From Ewingella americana ATCC 33852 (lineage in GTDB: Bacteria; Pseudomonadota; Gammaproteobacteria; Enterobacterales; Enterobacteriaceae), in the NCBI RefSeq assembly GCF_000735345.1, contig NZ_JMPJ01000068.1:55530-119529 (forward strand): a stretch of DNA of 64,000 nt. The letters are read 5' to 3'. Every line of letters begins with the position of its first letter. The stretch's first letter is position 1. The notes beneath the pieces are model-generated. The model made no database searches and had not been told where the DNA came from. It saw nothing but the letters and a program-made list of their open reading frames with translations. The position numbers and the translations under genes were made by a program. Of the stretch, positions 53,343 through 63,957 are shown in pieces.

Positions 53343-54719
53343 ATGGCACTTTGGGGCGGGCGTTTCACTCAGGCGGCAGACCAGCGTTTTAAAGAATTAA
53401 ATGATTCCCTGCGTTTCGATTACCGTCTTGCCGAGCAGGATATTATTGGCTCGGTGGCGTGGTCGAAGGCGTTGGTAACGGTTAACGTGCTGACTGCCGA
53501 AGAGCAGGTTCAACTGGAAGAAGCCTTAGGCGTGTTACTGGAAGAAGTGCGTGCTAATCCGCGCGCCATCTTATCCAGCGATGCAGAAGACATTCACAGC
53601 TGGGTGGAAGGCAAGCTTATCGACAAAGTCGGTAACCTCGGCAAGAAGCTGCACACTGGCCGCAGCCGTAATGATCAGGTCGCCACTGATTTGAAATTGT
53701 GGTGCAAAGAGCAGGTACTGAACCTGCAAGAGGCCGTGCGCCACTTGCAGCAGGCGCTGGTCGCCACTGCGCAAGCGAACCAAGACGCGGTCATGCCGGG
53801 CTACACCCACTTGCAGCGCGCCCAGCCGGTGACTTTCGCTCACTGGTGTCTGGCCTATGTCGAGATGCTGGCGCGTGATGAAAGCCGCCTACAAGATACC
53901 CTGAAACGTCTGGACGTCAGCCCATTGGGCAGTGGCGCACTGGCGGGCACGGCGTATCCAATGGACCGCGAGCAGCTGGCCGGTTGGTTAGGATTTGCCT
54001 CGGCGACCCGCAACAGCTTGGATAGCGTTTCAGACCGCGACCACGTTATGGAGTTGCTGTCGAACGCCTCTATCAGCATGATCCACCTGTCGCGCTTCGC
54101 CGAAGACCTGATTTTCTTCAACAGCGGAGAAGCGTCGTTTGTTGATCTGTCCGACCGTGTGACCTCTGGCTCATCCCTGATGCCACAAAAGAAAAACCCG
54201 GACGCGCTGGAGCTTATCCGTGGCAAGTGTGGCCGCGTGCAGGGCGCACTGACCGGCATCATGATGACCATGAAGGGCCTGCCGCTGGCCTACAACAAAG
54301 ATATGCAGGAAGACAAAGAAGGGCTGTTCGACGCGCTCGACACCTGGATGGACTGTCTGCAAATGGCAGCGCTGGTGCTGGACGGTATTCAGGTCAAACG
54401 CCCGCGTTGTAAAGAAGCCGCGCAGCAAGGCTACGCGAACTCCACCGAGCTGGCGGATTATCTGGTCGCCAAAGGTGTGCCATTCCGCGAAGCCCACCAT
54501 ATTGTTGGTGAAGCCGTAGTGGAAGCCATTGCTCAGGGCAAAGCGCTGGAAGCTCTGCCACTGGCCGATTTGCAGAAATTCAGCAGCGTAATTGGCGATG
54601 ACGTCTACCCAATCCTCGAGCTGCAATCTTGTCTCGACAAGCGCGCAGCCAAGGGCGGCGTGTCACCGCAGCAGGTTGCTCAGGCTATCAGCGATGCTAA
54701 AAGTCGCTTAGGCGAGTAA
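53343..54719 (+). CDS. argH: Argininosuccinate lyase
   Basis: ArgH splits argininosuccinate into arginine and fumarate, the last step. It is a fumarase/aspartase superfamily enzyme of 458 residues. The signature [12 protein letters not shown] (around residue 278) carries the catalytic serine loop; HTGRSRNDQ and [10 protein letters not shown] are further active-site regions. The ATG at 53343 has AAGGAG upstream; the longer frame covers the repeat-containing gap. Confidence 0.98.
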   Translation: MALWGGRFTQAADQRFKELNDSLRFDYRLAEQDIIGSVAWSKALVTVNVLTAEEQVQLEEALGVLLEEVRANPRAILSSDAEDIHSWVEGKLIDKVGNLGKKLHTGRSRNDQVATDLKLWCKEQVLNLQEAVRHLQQALVATAQANQDAVMPGYTHLQRAQPVTFAHWCLAYVEMLARDESRLQDTLKRLDVSPLGSGALAGTAYPMDREQLAGWLGFASATRNSLDSVSDRDHVMELLSNASISMIHLSRFAEDLIFFNSGEASFVDLSDRVTSGSSLMPQKKNPDALELIRGKCGRVQGALTGIMMTMKGLPLAYNKDMQEDKEGLFDALDTWMDCLQMAALVLDGIQVKRPRCKEAAQQGYANSTELADYLVAKGVPFREAHHIVGEAVVEAIAQGKALEALPLADLQKFSSVIGDDVYPILELQSCLDKRAAKGGVSPQQVAQAISDAKSRLGE

Positions 54720-54738
54720 TAGCTCACTGCGTTAGACC

Positions 54739-54768
54739 AAAAGGCTCCTGTTCAGGGGCCTTTTCTTT
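54739..54768 (+). terminator. Intrinsic terminator of argCBGH
   Basis: AAAAGGCTCCTG pairs with CAGGGGCCTTTT (one T-G wobble) around a TT apex, then CTTT. Confidence 0.88.
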
Positions 54769-54783
54769 AGGTGAAAAGCAGGC

Positions 54784-54810
54784 AAAAAAATGGCGGACAT
54801 AAAGTCCGCC
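54784..54810 (-). terminator. Intrinsic terminator downstream of the prx-grx gene
   Basis: On the minus strand GGCGGAC-TTTAT-GTCCGCC is a perfect 7-bp stem, followed after one A by seven T. Confidence 0.92.
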
Positions 54811-54927
54811 GAATGTTCACGTAGTCTCTCACCCGCCATCAGGTTAGTTGCCTTGCAGCAATGCGCCTGATTTTGGGCTTCTTTCGTTTTACTTATCCTA
54901 ATTCTCTTACAATCTTTACGCGTCGTC
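54811..54927 (-). ncRNA. Candidate 3' UTR small RNA after prx-grx
   Basis: The 117 nt between the prx-grx stop and its terminator contain a second long hairpin: ATCAGG/CCTGAT outer arms and TTGC/GCAA inner arms separated by equal 4-base internal loops (54838-54871). A structured 3' UTR closed by a stem with a U7 tail is typical of Hfq-bound 3'-derived RNAs such as CpxQ. No known RNA family is recognised, so this is a proposal. Confidence 0.35.
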
Positions 54928-55686
54928 TTATTGTGCTACTTCGCACACGTCTGCTTCGCTGTTCAGATAGACATCCAGATCGTCGCTTCCCCCGATGTGG
55001 CGACCACCGATAAAGACTTGTGGCACAGTTGCACGGCCTGTTACAGCGCGCAGACTGACCGTAGTCGCGTCCTTACCTAATACAATTTCTTCATACTGAA
55101 TGCCGCGCTCTTGCAGCATTTGTTTCGCTTTAGAGCAGTAAGGGCAGCCCGGCTTGGTGAAGATCGACACGGATTCCTGCACTTTATAATCCGGTGCCAG
55201 ATACTTCAGCATGGTATCGGCATCAGACACTTCAAACGGGTCGCCCGGCTTGTTTGGCTCAATAAACATCTTCTCAACCACGCCGTTACGCACCAGCATG
55301 GAGTAACGCCAAGAGCGCGGACCGAAGCCTAAATCAGCCTTTTCAACCAGCATATTCATGCCTTTGGTGAATTCGCCGTTGCCGTCAGGAATGAAGGTGA
55401 TGTTGGCGGCGCTTTGCTCGGCCTTCCACGCATTCATGACGAAAGTATCATTGACGGAGACGCACAGAATGCTGTCTACGCCGTGGCTCTTAAACACGCC
55501 TGCCAGCTCGTTATAGCGCGGCAAGTGGCTCGAAGAGCATGTCGGGGTGAAGGCACCCGGCAGCGAAAATACAATGACCGTTTTATTTTTAAACAGTTGA
55601 TCGGTGCTGAGATCCAGCCATTGGTCTCCTTGACGAGTGTGGAAAGTAACTTGTGGAACTTGTTTCCCTTCGTGGCTTGTAAACAT
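54928..55686 (-). CDS. Fused peroxiredoxin-glutaredoxin (hybrid Prx5)
   Basis: A 252-residue glutathione-dependent peroxidase. Residues about 1-165 are a Prx5-type peroxiredoxin with peroxidatic Cys50 in [11 protein letters not shown]. Residues about 171-245 are a glutaredoxin with CPYC at 181-184, TVPQVFI and GGSDDL. The Grx part can reduce the Prx part with glutathione in the same chain, as known for Haemophilus PGdx. It is divergent from oxyR, occupying the place of oxyS in E. coli, so OxyR control is likely. Confidence 0.96.
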   Translation of the reverse strand: MFTSHEGKQVPQVTFHTRQGDQWLDLSTDQLFKNKTVIVFSLPGAFTPTCSSSHLPRYNELAGVFKSHGVDSILCVSVNDTFVMNAWKAEQSAANITFIPDGNGEFTKGMNMLVEKADLGFGPRSWRYSMLVRNGVVEKMFIEPNKPGDPFEVSDADTMLKYLAPDYKVQESVSIFTKPGCPYCSKAKQMLQERGIQYEEIVLGKDATTVSLRAVTGRATVPQVFIGGRHIGGSDDLDVYLNSEADVCEVAQ

Positions 55687-55770
55687 CAGTAACCTCTTAA
55701 TTTATAAAATATAAAACTTGTACTCTGTCAGTATCGTTTCGATGTGTGCCATTATTAACGATTGTTGTTG

Positions 55771-55817
55771 ATAGTTATAATCGTTGATTGCTATCTTATC
55801 TATCGCCGCGAGCTATC
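55771..55817. promoter_or_regulatory. Putative OxyR-binding region between prx-grx and oxyR
   Basis: Repeated ATAG/CTAT half-sites (ATAG at 55771, CTAT at 55791, 55800 and 55812) resemble the OxyR four-half-site ATAG-n-CTAT pattern, with imperfect spacing. Confidence 0.45.
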
Positions 55818-55847
55818 GTCTCGACCTGTTATGGCAATGGAGGAAAA

Positions 55848-56768
55848 ATGAATATTCGTGATTTGGAGTATCTGGTGGCTTTGGCGGAGTTCCGTCATTT
55901 TCGACGCGCCGCAGATTCTTGCCATGTGAGCCAGCCGACCTTAAGCGGGCAGATCCGCAAGCTGGAAGATGAGCTGGGCGTGATGCTGCTCGAGAGAACC
56001 AGCCGCAAAGTGCTGTTCACTCAGGCGGGTTTATTGCTGGTGGATCAAGCCAGAACCGTGCTGCGCGAAGTGAAAGTGCTGAAAGAGATGGCCAGCCAGC
56101 AAGGCGAGGCGATGTCCGGGCCTCTGCACATCGGGCTTATCCCGACCGTTGGGCCTTACCTGCTGCCGCAAATCATTCCTACGTTGCACAAAACCTTTCC
56201 AAAGCTGGAAATGTATCTACACGAAGCGCAGACCCAGCAATTGCTGGCGCAGCTCGACAGCGGGAAGCTTGATTGCGCCATTCTAGCGCTGGTCAAAGAG
56301 AGCGAAGCTTTTATCGAAGTGCCGCTGTTTGATGAGCCAATGAAGCTGGCGATTTATGACGAGCACCCGTGGGCCTCGCGCGAACGCGTTGCCATGGCTG
56401 ATTTAGCCGGAGAAAAGCTGCTGATGCTGGAAGATGGTCACTGTTTACGTGATCAAGCGATGGGCTTCTGTTTCCAGGCAGGGGCAGATGAAGACACGCA
56501 TTTCCGCGCCACGAGCCTTGAAACGCTGCGCAACATGGTGGCGGCAGGCAGCGGTATTACGCTGTTACCGTCATTGTCGGTGCCAAAAGAGCGCAGCCGC
56601 GATGGCGTGACTTATCTGGTGTGTGACAAGCCGGAACCGAGACGCACCATTGCTCTGGTGTATCGTCCCGGTTCCCCGCTGCGTGGCCGCTATGAGCAGC
56701 TTGCCGAAGCCATTAAGGTTCACATGCAAGCTCATATGGACAACGCTGCGTTAAAACAGGCGGTTTAA
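55848..56768 (+). CDS. oxyR: Hydrogen peroxide-sensing regulator OxyR
   Basis: OxyR is a LysR-type regulator that forms a disulfide when H2O2 rises and activates peroxide defence. The helix-turn-helix is at about 15-50, and the redox pair Cys199 and Cys208 are both present ([13 protein letters not shown]). It has 306 residues from the ATG at 55848 (GGAGG upstream). The 3' end overlaps convergent sthA by 18 nt. Confidence 0.98.
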   Translation: MNIRDLEYLVALAEFRHFRRAADSCHVSQPTLSGQIRKLEDELGVMLLERTSRKVLFTQAGLLLVDQARTVLREVKVLKEMASQQGEAMSGPLHIGLIPTVGPYLLPQIIPTLHKTFPKLEMYLHEAQTQQLLAQLDSGKLDCAILALVKESEAFIEVPLFDEPMKLAIYDEHPWASRERVAMADLAGEKLLMLEDGHCLRDQAMGFCFQAGADEDTHFRATSLETLRNMVAAGSGITLLPSLSVPKERSRDGVTYLVCDKPEPRRTIALVYRPGSPLRGRYEQLAEAIKVHMQAHMDNAALKQAV

Positions 56769-58151
56769 TCCATTCAGGGCGGCAACGCGATACGCTTCCG
56801 CCATGGTTGGATAGTTGAAGGTAGTATTAACGAAATACTCGATAGTATTGCCTTCGCCTTTCTGTTCCATTATCGCCTGACCGATGTGGATAATCTCCGC
56901 AGCACGCTCGCCAAAGCAGTGAATACCAAGGATTTCTTTGGTATCACGATGGAATAGCAGCTTCAGACTCCCTACGTTCATCCCGGCGATTTGCGCCCGT
57001 GCCAGATGTTTAAACTGCGCGCGGCCCACTTCGTACGGCACCTTCATGGCGGTCAGATCTTGCTCGGTTTTACCCACAGAGCTGATTTCCGGAATGGTGT
57101 AAATGCCGGTCGGGATGTTTTCAATCAAGTGAACCTTAGCTTCGCCCTGAATCATCGCCTGCGCGGCAATGCGTCCCTGATCGTAAGCTGCCGATGCCAA
57201 GCTTGGGTAGCCAATGACATCACCCACGGCATAGATGTGCGACAGCGCGGTTTGATACATGCTGTTCACTTTCAACAAGCCGCGGCTATCAGCCACTAAG
57301 CCAATGTTTTCTAAGCCGAGTTGGTCGGTGTTACCTGTGCGTCCGTTGGCGTAAAGCAGGGCATCTGCTTTGACCTTTTTGCCGGATTTCAGGTGCATGA
57401 TCACGCCATCTTCAACGCCTTCAATCTTCTCAAACTCTTCGTTGTGACGAATCACCACGCCGTTGTTCCAGAAGTGGTAAGAGAGCGCGTCGGACATCTC
57501 TTGATCAAGGAATGACAGCAGGCGGTCACGGGTGTTGATCAAGTCGACTTTGACGTTCAGGCCACGGAAAATCGACGCGTATTCGCAACCGATAACCCCG
57601 GCGCCATAAATGATCACGTGGCGCGGCTCGTGGCTCAGTTCAAGGATTAAGTCGCTGTCGTAGATGCGTGGGTGGCTAAAGTCGACGCCGTGTGGACGGT
57701 ATGGGCGCGAGCCGCAGGCGATGACGATATTGTCGGCGGTAAGCTCTTCATGGGTGCCGTCGGCGTAGCGCACGCTGACAGTGTGTTCATCCACGAAGCT
57801 GGCGTCACCGGCGAAAAGCTGGCACTGGTTGCGCTCATAAAAACCCTGACGCATGCGAGTTTGCTGATTAATCACTGAATCAGCGTGGCGCAGAATGTCG
57901 GGGAAGCTTGAACTCAGGGTGCGGGAGTTGTCGCTATACAGCGGATTTTGGTTGAATTCGATAATTCTGCTGACGGCGTGGCGCAGGGCTTTCGAAGGGA
58001 TAGTTCCCCAGTGAGTACAGCCGCCACCGACGTTATTATAGCGTTCGATGACCGCAACTCTGGCCCCTTGTTTAACCAGTCCCATAGCGGCGCCTTCTCC
58101 GCCAGGGCCTGAGCCGATGATAATGGCATCAAAATGAGATTGCTGTTGCAT
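56751..58151 (-). CDS. sthA: Soluble pyridine nucleotide transhydrogenase
   Basis: SthA (UdhA) moves reducing equivalents from NADPH to NAD+. It is a 466-residue flavoprotein of the disulfide reductase fold. FAD motif [10 protein letters not shown] is near the N-terminus, and the NAD(P) motif [13 protein letters not shown] lies near 180. The redox site reads [12 protein letters not shown], where the second cysteine of CxxxxC is replaced by Thr, as expected for transhydrogenases. I start at ATG 58151; the longer frame is not conserved. Confidence 0.97.
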   Translation of the reverse strand: MQQQSHFDAIIIGSGPGGEGAAMGLVKQGARVAVIERYNNVGGGCTHWGTIPSKALRHAVSRIIEFNQNPLYSDNSRTLSSSFPDILRHADSVINQQTRMRQGFYERNQCQLFAGDASFVDEHTVSVRYADGTHEELTADNIVIACGSRPYRPHGVDFSHPRIYDSDLILELSHEPRHVIIYGAGVIGCEYASIFRGLNVKVDLINTRDRLLSFLDQEMSDALSYHFWNNGVVIRHNEEFEKIEGVEDGVIMHLKSGKKVKADALLYANGRTGNTDQLGLENIGLVADSRGLLKVNSMYQTALSHIYAVGDVIGYPSLASAAYDQGRIAAQAMIQGEAKVHLIENIPTGIYTIPEISSVGKTEQDLTAMKVPYEVGRAQFKHLARAQIAGMNVGSLKLLFHRDTKEILGIHCFGERAAEIIHIGQAIMEQKGEGNTIEYFVNTTFNYPTMAEAYRVAALNGLNRLF

Positions 58152-58374
58152 GGTTCGAAACCTATTTTTTATACAAAATAACAACGAGAAAGTAACATAT
58201 TAGTCCTGTTTTCCCTACAAGCAGTTGTCAATTCGTGGGAAAACCGCAACATTCAGACCCACTTTATCCTCTCTTTTCTATACCTCGGCGGGTTAAAAAA
58301 TTTGGTATAGTGAAATCATATCGAGTCATTTTATTAACACCTTTAATAAGAAGAAAACACTGCGGATGAAGGTC

Positions 58375-59052
58375 ATGGGCGTAAGAGCACAACAAAAAGA
58401 GCGCACGCGCCGCTCACTGATTGAGGCGGCATTTAGCCAGCTCAGTGCTGAACGCAGCTTTGCCAGTTTAAGTCTGCGTGAAGTTTCCCGCGAGGCTGGG
58501 ATCGCACCCACCTCCTTTTACCGGCATTTCCGTGATGTTGATGAACTCGGCCTGACCATGGTAGACGAGAGTGGGTTAATGCTTCGTCAACTGATGCGTC
58601 AAGCGCGACAACGTATTGCCAAAGGTGGCAGCGTTATTCGCACATCCGTATCGACTTTTATGGAGTTCATTGGCAATAATCCTAACGCTTTTCGCTTACT
58701 GTTGCGTGAACGTTCCGGGACCTCTTCGGCCTTCCGTGCCGCCGTCGCTCGTGAAATTCAGCACTTTATTGCAGAACTGGCAGATTATTTACAACTCGAA
58801 AACCATATGCCGCGTAGCTTTACTGAAGCGCAGGCAGAAGCCATGGTGATCATCGTCTTTAACGCCGGCGCCGAAGCGCTGGATGTTGAGATAGCCCAGC
58901 GCCGCCAGCTAGAAGAGAGGCTGGTATTGCAGCTACGGATGATTTCTAAAGGTGCATATTACTGGTATCGCCGTCAGCAGGAGCGCACGGCGGTATCTCC
59001 AACTAATAAGTCCAGAGGTACTGAAGATGACCGAACAACCGAACCAGGATAA
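58375..59052 (+). CDS. fabR: Unsaturated fatty acid biosynthesis repressor FabR
   Basis: FabR is a TetR-family repressor of fabA and fabB that senses unsaturated acyl-ACP/CoA. The helix-turn-helix covers about residues 27-48 ([20 protein letters not shown]), followed by a helical ligand domain. From MGVRAQQKE it has 225 residues; ATG 58366 three codons earlier is an alternative. The C-terminal tail is about 10 residues longer than E. coli and overlaps yijD by 26 nt. It is divergent from sthA, as in E. coli. Confidence 0.96.
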   Translation: MGVRAQQKERTRRSLIEAAFSQLSAERSFASLSLREVSREAGIAPTSFYRHFRDVDELGLTMVDESGLMLRQLMRQARQRIAKGGSVIRTSVSTFMEFIGNNPNAFRLLLRERSGTSSAFRAAVAREIQHFIAELADYLQLENHMPRSFTEAQAEAMVIIVFNAGAEALDVEIAQRRQLEERLVLQLRMISKGAYYWYRRQQERTAVSPTNKSRGTEDDRTTEPG

Positions 59053-59386
59053 TGGCACTTTGCTCCTGGCTCTGATTGCCGGACTGTCGATCAACGGCAC
59101 GTTCGACGCGTTTTTTAGCTCCGTAGTAACCTTCTCCGTTTTCCCTGTAATAGCCCTTTGTCTGGCGGTCTATTGCCTGCATCTGCGCTATCACCAGAAA
59201 GAGATGGCCAAAGGTTTGCCGACCTTAGCGGCGGCCAGCTTCCTGCTCGGTTTCCTGCTTTACAGCACTATCGTGCGCGCGGAGTATCCGCAGCTGGGTT
59301 CCAACTTCCTGCCGTCGTTGATTAGCGTGGTGCTGGTGTTCTGGATTGGTATCAAGCTGAAGAAGCGCAAAGCGGACAATATCTGA
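59027..59386 (+). CDS. yijD: DUF1422 family inner membrane protein YijD
   Basis: A 119-residue membrane protein of unknown function, the length of E. coli YijD. About four hydrophobic segments cover residues 12-35, 38-55, 66-84 and 93-110. The N-terminus [20 protein letters not shown] is conserved. It overlaps the end of fabR by 26 nt, so translation is coupled, and it ends in a terminator. A link to membrane lipid control is only suggested by that coupling. Confidence 0.93.
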   Translation: MTEQPNQDNGTLLLALIAGLSINGTFDAFFSSVVTFSVFPVIALCLAVYCLHLRYHQKEMAKGLPTLAAASFLLGFLLYSTIVRAEYPQLGSNFLPSLISVVLVFWIGIKLKKRKADNI

Positions 59387-59427
59387 CAGGGTTTTCGCGT
59401 CGAGTTGTTGCAATGAATGAATAAATT

Positions 59428-59458
59428 AAGGGCAGCCATTGGGCTGCCCTTTGTCTTT
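59428..59458. terminator. Terminator between convergent yijD and trmA
   Basis: AAGGGCAGCC/GGCTGCCCTT, a 10-bp stem with a 4-base loop, then TTGTCTTTG on the plus strand. Confidence 0.85.
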
Positions 59459-59478
59459 GTTGCGATACAGTAACGCGC

Positions 59479-60579
59479 TTAGATTTTCTCGAGCAGCACG
59501 CCACATTCCATATGATGGGTATAAGGGAACTGGTCGAACAGCGCCAGCTTGGTCAGGCGGTGGGTCTGGCTCAGCGTCTCGAGGTTAGCGCACAGCGTGT
59601 CCGGGTTGCAGGAGATATAAAGAATACGGTCGTAGCCCTGCACCATCTTCACGGTGTCTTCATCCAGCCCGCTGCGCGGTGGATCGACAAAAATGGTGTT
59701 GCAGTCGTAGCCGGACAAATCCACATCTTTTAAACGATGGAATTCGCGCACGCCGTTCATCGCCTGGGTGAAGTCTTCGGCCGCCATGCGGATGATCTGC
59801 ACGTTATCAATCTGATTCGCTTCAATATTATATTGCGCCGCTGCCACCGAAGGTTTGGCAATTTCAGTCGCCAAGACGCGATTGAAGTTTCTTGCCAGCG
59901 CCAGCGAGAAGTTGCCGTTGCCGCAATAAAGCTCCAGCAGGTCGCCGGTCGAGCCTTCAGTAATGCCCAGCGCCCATTCGAGCATCTTGATGTTCATCTC
60001 GGCATTCGGCTGGGTGAAGCTGTTCTCTACTTGGCGATAAATCATGTCGCGGCCCGCCACTGGCAGCACTTCATCGACATAATCTTCGTCGAGCATGATT
60101 TTGGTTTTTGCAGCACGGCCAATCAGTTGAATATCAAAACCGTCCTGACGCAGCTTGTCGCGCAGCAGCGTCGCGGCCGCGGTCCACTCATCATCCAACT
60201 TGCGGTGGTACAGCAGGGAGGTGATCAGCTTGCCGCTGCGCGTGGACAAGTAATCAATCTGGAAGATTTTGCGGCGCAGCACCGGCTCTTCTTTAATTGC
60301 GGCAATCAGCACAGGCATCAGGCGGTTAATCAGCTCGCTGGCGGCGGGGAACTGGTCGACGCGCACGCGAGCCTTAGTCTGCTGATCAAACATAATGTGG
60401 TACAGGTCGCCCTCGTCATGCCAGACGCGGAACTCGGCGCGCATGCGGTAGTGGCTGACCGGAGAGCGGAAAACCTCAGGAGCCGGGGCCTGAAAAGGCG
60501 TCATCATCGCCGTGAGACGTGCGGTCTTTTCCGCCAGTTGGTCGTCGTATTGTTCAATGGGCAGGTTTTCAGGCGTCAT
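59479..60579 (-). CDS. trmA: tRNA (uracil(54)-C5)-methyltransferase
   Basis: TrmA makes ribothymidine at position 54 of tRNA (and modifies tmRNA). It has 366 residues, identical in length to E. coli. The SAM site is [15 protein letters not shown] (about 214-228). The nucleophilic Cys324 is in YISCNPDTL, and Glu358 in [10 protein letters not shown] is the general base. It is divergent from btuB, as in E. coli. Confidence 0.98.
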   Translation of the reverse strand: MTPENLPIEQYDDQLAEKTARLTAMMTPFQAPAPEVFRSPVSHYRMRAEFRVWHDEGDLYHIMFDQQTKARVRVDQFPAASELINRLMPVLIAAIKEEPVLRRKIFQIDYLSTRSGKLITSLLYHRKLDDEWTAAATLLRDKLRQDGFDIQLIGRAAKTKIMLDEDYVDEVLPVAGRDMIYRQVENSFTQPNAEMNIKMLEWALGITEGSTGDLLELYCGNGNFSLALARNFNRVLATEIAKPSVAAAQYNIEANQIDNVQIIRMAAEDFTQAMNGVREFHRLKDVDLSGYDCNTIFVDPPRSGLDEDTVKMVQGYDRILYISCNPDTLCANLETLSQTHRLTKLALFDQFPYTHHMECGVLLEKI

Positions 60580-60757
60580 GATTTATCTCGTCTACTGCGG
60601 GTAAATGGGCGAACTTAGCGGGGGATTGTAGGGAATGCTCCCGCGAAGTCCAGTTTTCCCCTTCTTGACTGGCGTTATTACCTCAGCCTATTTGATTAAA
60701 ATTTAATAGCCCTTACGGATGTCTGGATTTCCAAAAGGGTTGATCGTAGGATGCAAT

Positions 60758-60866
60758 TCGGCCTCGGTAACAGAGTTAAAAGGGAATCCGGTGTGAATCC
60801 GGAACTGGCGCGCAGCGGTAAGGGGAAATCACGGCGATAGCAGCGCAAGCTGTTACCGACACTGTC
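60758..60866 (+). promoter_or_regulatory. Adenosylcobalamin riboswitch of btuB
   Basis: The conserved cobalamin aptamer core is clear: AGGGAATCCGGTGTGAATCC at 60781-60800, GCGCGCAGCGGTAAGG at 60808-60823, and the B12 box GACACTG at 60858-60864. In E. coli the same element lowers btuB expression when adenosylcobalamin is bound. Confidence 0.95.
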
Positions 60867-61012
60867 TAGTTCTTCATTCTTTATATAGAGCACTTTATAG
60901 AGAAGATGTAAGAGGGATGGGAAGTCATCGCCCGGTGGCGGCGTATTAATTCTTTCTTTAATCAGCCAACAAATCCTAAGTCCGAAAACCTGCCGATTTT
61001 CCGTCGCATTTT

Positions 61013-61042
61013 CACCTTCGTCGCGAGAACGAGGGTGTTTTT
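61013..61042 (+). terminator. Terminator-like hairpin in the btuB riboswitch expression platform
   Basis: CACCTTCGT pairs with ACGAGGGTG (9 bp, one T-G wobble) and is followed by five T, 38 nt before the btuB ATG. Confidence 0.6.
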
Positions 61043-61079
61043 CTGCGGCATCCGCCAATTAAGTTTGGATGCTCAATTC

Positions 61080-62942
61080 ATGACAATTAAAAAGCACGCG
61101 CTGCTGACAGTATTATCTGTCACAGCTTTTTCTGGGTGGGCGCAGGATAATACTTCCTCTTCAGACAACAGCGACAATCTCGTTGTTACCGCCAACCGCT
61201 TCCCACAGCCCGTCTCATCAGTATTAGCGCCAATGGATATTGTAACCCGCGAGGATATCGATCGCTGGCAGTCTAAATCCGTGGTGGATGTATTACGCCG
61301 CCTGCCGGGCGTGGATATTGCGCAGAACGGTGGAATAGGCCAGCAAAGTTCTTTATTTGTGCGCGGTACCAACTCCAGCCACACATTAGTCTTAATGGAC
61401 GGCGTGCGTTTAAATCAGGCGGGTATTTCTGGTTCAACTGACCTCAGCCAGATCCCTATTGCGCTGGTACAGCGAATTGAATTTATTCGTGGGCCGCGCT
61501 CGGCAGTTTACGGCTCGGACGCCATTGGCGGCGTGGTCAACATTATTACCACCCGCGACAAGGATGGGACCACCCTCGGGGCTGGCATCGGCTCGAATGG
61601 GTATCAAAATTACAATGGCTCTACCCAGCAGAAACTGGGTGAAAACACCACGGTAACCGCCGCGGGCGATTATACCTATACGCGGGGCATTGATGTTGTC
61701 GCTGACGGCAACAACGGCGGTGTTCCTCAGCCTGACCGCGATGGCTTCATGAGCAAGACGCTCTATCTGGCGCTGCAACACCAATTCACAGAACAAGTCA
61801 GCGGTTTTGCTCGTGCTTATGGCTATGACAATCGCACGGCCTATGATGGTTATTACACGCCTGACAGCCCGCTAATCGACACCCGCCAGCTCTACAGCCG
61901 GACCTATGATACGGGTCTGCGCTATGAAGATGGGATTTACGCCACTCAGCTGATTGGCAGTTATAGCCACGTAAAAGACTATAACTATGACCCGAGATAC
62001 GGACAGTATGACTCTTCCGCTTCACTAGATGACTCGGACCAGTACAACTTGCAATGGGGCAACACCTTCCAAGTGTGGAAAGGACAGGTGAGTGCAGGTT
62101 TGGATTGGCAGCGGCTCACCACCGAGCCGGGCACCAGCTACCTTGATGATGGCTATAGCCAGCGTAATACCGGCGTTTATCTGACAACACAGCAGAAAAT
62201 TAGCGACTTCACCCTTGAGGGGGCGGTGCGCAGTGATGATAACTCGCAGTTTGGCCAGCACACCACGTGGCAGAGCAGCGCCGCGTGGGAGTTTATCGAT
62301 GGGTATCGCCTGATAACCTCCTATGGCACGGCGTTTAAAGCCCCCAATCTGAGCCAGCTCTACAGCGGCTTTTATGGCGATCCAAATCTCAAGCCTGAAG
62401 AAAGCAAGCAGTGGGAAGCCGGACTGGAAGGTTTGACGGGGCCTCTAGATTGGCGTTTATCTGCTTATCGTAACGATATCGATCAGTTAATCGATTTCAA
62501 TAGCCAAGGGACTTATTACAATATTAATAAGGCCACCATTAAAGGCGTGGAATGGACAGGTAATTTCGATACAGGCCCATTACATCACGCCGTCACCTTG
62601 GAATATCTGGATCCACGCAATTCAGAAACTAACGCGGTATTGGTACGCCGAGCCAAACAGCAGGCTAAATACCAGATTGACTGGAATGTGGCGCAGATCG
62701 ATTGGTCGATTAACTATCAATACTTGGGGCAGCGTTACGACACAGACTATGGCTCATATCCATACCAGACGGTTAAACTCGGCGGCGTCAGTTTATGGGA
62801 CCTCGCAGTATCATATCCTGTCACCTCACATCTGACCGTTCGTGGTAGAATTGCCAACTTGTTTGATAAAGATTACGAGACGGTTTATGGCTACGAAACA
62901 CCAGGACGTGAATACTTCCTCTCTGGAAGCTATACCTTCTGA
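61080..62942 (+). CDS. btuB: TonB-dependent vitamin B12 receptor BtuB
   Basis: BtuB imports cobalamin across the outer membrane using TonB energy. It has 620 residues (E. coli 614). The signal peptide ends at GWA-QD (about 20), the TonB box is NLVVTA, and the plug domain covers about 35-150 ([27 protein letters not shown]). A 22-strand barrel ends in the aromatic F needed for Bam recognition (SGSYTF). A riboswitch precedes it. Its end overlaps murI by 56 nt. Confidence 0.98.
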   Translation: MTIKKHALLTVLSVTAFSGWAQDNTSSSDNSDNLVVTANRFPQPVSSVLAPMDIVTREDIDRWQSKSVVDVLRRLPGVDIAQNGGIGQQSSLFVRGTNSSHTLVLMDGVRLNQAGISGSTDLSQIPIALVQRIEFIRGPRSAVYGSDAIGGVVNIITTRDKDGTTLGAGIGSNGYQNYNGSTQQKLGENTTVTAAGDYTYTRGIDVVADGNNGGVPQPDRDGFMSKTLYLALQHQFTEQVSGFARAYGYDNRTAYDGYYTPDSPLIDTRQLYSRTYDTGLRYEDGIYATQLIGSYSHVKDYNYDPRYGQYDSSASLDDSDQYNLQWGNTFQVWKGQVSAGLDWQRLTTEPGTSYLDDGYSQRNTGVYLTTQQKISDFTLEGAVRSDDNSQFGQHTTWQSSAAWEFIDGYRLITSYGTAFKAPNLSQLYSGFYGDPNLKPEESKQWEAGLEGLTGPLDWRLSAYRNDIDQLIDFNSQGTYYNINKATIKGVEWTGNFDTGPLHHAVTLEYLDPRNSETNAVLVRRAKQQAKYQIDWNVAQIDWSINYQYLGQRYDTDYGSYPYQTVKLGGVSLWDLAVSYPVTSHLTVRGRIANLFDKDYETVYGYETPGREYFLSGSYTF

Positions 62943-63768
62943 TAGCTCGATAACGTCTGGCCGTCCGACGGCGCTGGTATTTGACTCCGGCGTCGGCGGA
63001 TTGTCCGTTTATCATGAAGTCCGGGAGATGCTGCCGGACCTCCACTATATCTATGCTTTCGACAATGTGGCTTTCCCCTATGGCGAGAAGTCCGAAGAGT
63101 TTATTGTCGAGCGAGTGGTCGAGATAGTCAGCGCGGTCGCTAAGCGTCATCCCCTTTCTATTATTGTTATCGCCTGTAATACCGCGAGCACGGTTTCCCT
63201 TCCTGCATTACGCGCCAAATTCAACTGTCCGGTCGTGGGCGTCGTGCCTGCCATTAAACCGGCGGCCAAGTTAACGCGTAACGGCGTGGTGGGGCTGCTG
63301 GCTACCCGAGCCACGGTTCAGCGTCCTTATACTCATGATTTAATCGAGCGCTTTGCCACGGATTGCCAGATTCTGATGCTGGGGTCGGCCGAGCTGGTGG
63401 AAATAGCCGAAGCGAAGCTGCACGGCGCGCCAGTTTCATTGCCGGTGCTGAAGAAAATCCTCCATCCTTGGCTGCGTTTAAAAGAGCCGCCGGACACCGT
63501 GGTGCTCGGATGTACTCATTTCCCACTGCTCAGCGTGGAGTTGGCGCAAGTATTACCTGATGGAACGCGCCTGATTGACTCGGGTTCTGCTATTGCTCGT
63601 CGCGCACATTGGCTCATTGAGACTTCTCATCAAGAAATTCCGGCCAAAAAAGAGGGTGTGGAAATAGAAAGCCTGGCCTACTGCATGACGATGAATGAAG
63701 AAGCTGAAATCCTGCTGCCTGTTTTGCAGGCATATGGCTTCAGAAGTATCCAAGAATTGCCGCTTTAA
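62887..63768 (+). CDS. murI: Glutamate racemase
   Basis: MurI makes D-glutamate for peptidoglycan. It is a cofactor-independent racemase of 293 residues with paired catalytic cysteines: Cys97 in [11 protein letters not shown] and Cys209 in [19 protein letters not shown] near residue 33 is the family start. The N-terminal extension of about 25 residues is typical of enterobacterial MurI, which responds to UDP-MurNAc-Ala. The ATG lies 56 nt inside btuB, the same overlap as I recall in E. coli. Confidence 0.97.
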   Translation: MATKHQDVNTSSLEAIPSDSSITSGRPTALVFDSGVGGLSVYHEVREMLPDLHYIYAFDNVAFPYGEKSEEFIVERVVEIVSAVAKRHPLSIIVIACNTASTVSLPALRAKFNCPVVGVVPAIKPAAKLTRNGVVGLLATRATVQRPYTHDLIERFATDCQILMLGSAELVEIAEAKLHGAPVSLPVLKKILHPWLRLKEPPDTVVLGCTHFPLLSVELAQVLPDGTRLIDSGSAIARRAHWLIETSHQEIPAKKEGVEIESLAYCMTMNEEAEILLPVLQAYGFRSIQELPL

Positions 63769-63820
63769 ACACCTTTTGGCGAAAGAATCAGCGGTCGATA
63801 AATTATTTGTATATTAGGGG

Positions 63821-63848
63821 TTGCGGCCTTCTGAGAACTCCCTATAAT
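63821..63848 (+). promoter_or_regulatory. rRNA operon promoter P1
   Basis: TTGCGG, 16-bp spacer and TATAAT, followed by the GC-rich discriminator GCGCCTCCACTGAC typical of stringently controlled rrn P1. murI-rrn is the E. coli rrnB order. Confidence 0.88.
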
Positions 63849-63929
63849 GCGCCTCCACTGACCGGGAACAACGACTGAGAAGTCGCTCGATTAGGAAGAA
63901 AAAAGAAGAATGTTCGAATGAATAATCTC

Positions 63930-63957
63930 TTGACTCTTCAGCGGGAAAACGTAATAT
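63930..63957 (+). promoter_or_regulatory. rRNA operon promoter P2
   Basis: TTGACT, 16-bp spacer and TAATAT, within TTGACTCTTCAGCGGGAAAA, closely like E. coli rrnB P2. The 16S gene itself is outside the window. Confidence 0.88.

Larger units (their letters stand above)
60580..61079 (+). other. trmA/btuB intergenic region and btuB leader
   Basis: Five hundred bp without a gene. It holds divergent promoters, the cobalamin riboswitch aptamer (60758-60866) and a downstream expression platform with a terminator-like hairpin (61013-61042). An AT-rich stretch at 60686-60705 is the likeliest promoter zone. Confidence 0.75.

Noticed and set aside
59737-60618. A 293-codon open frame antisense to trmA
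   Set aside because: His/Val/Gln-rich composition typical of an antisense shadow in a GC-rich gene.
60696-61058. A 120-codon open frame antisense to the btuB leader
   Set aside because: Lies over the conserved cobalamin riboswitch; no protein features.
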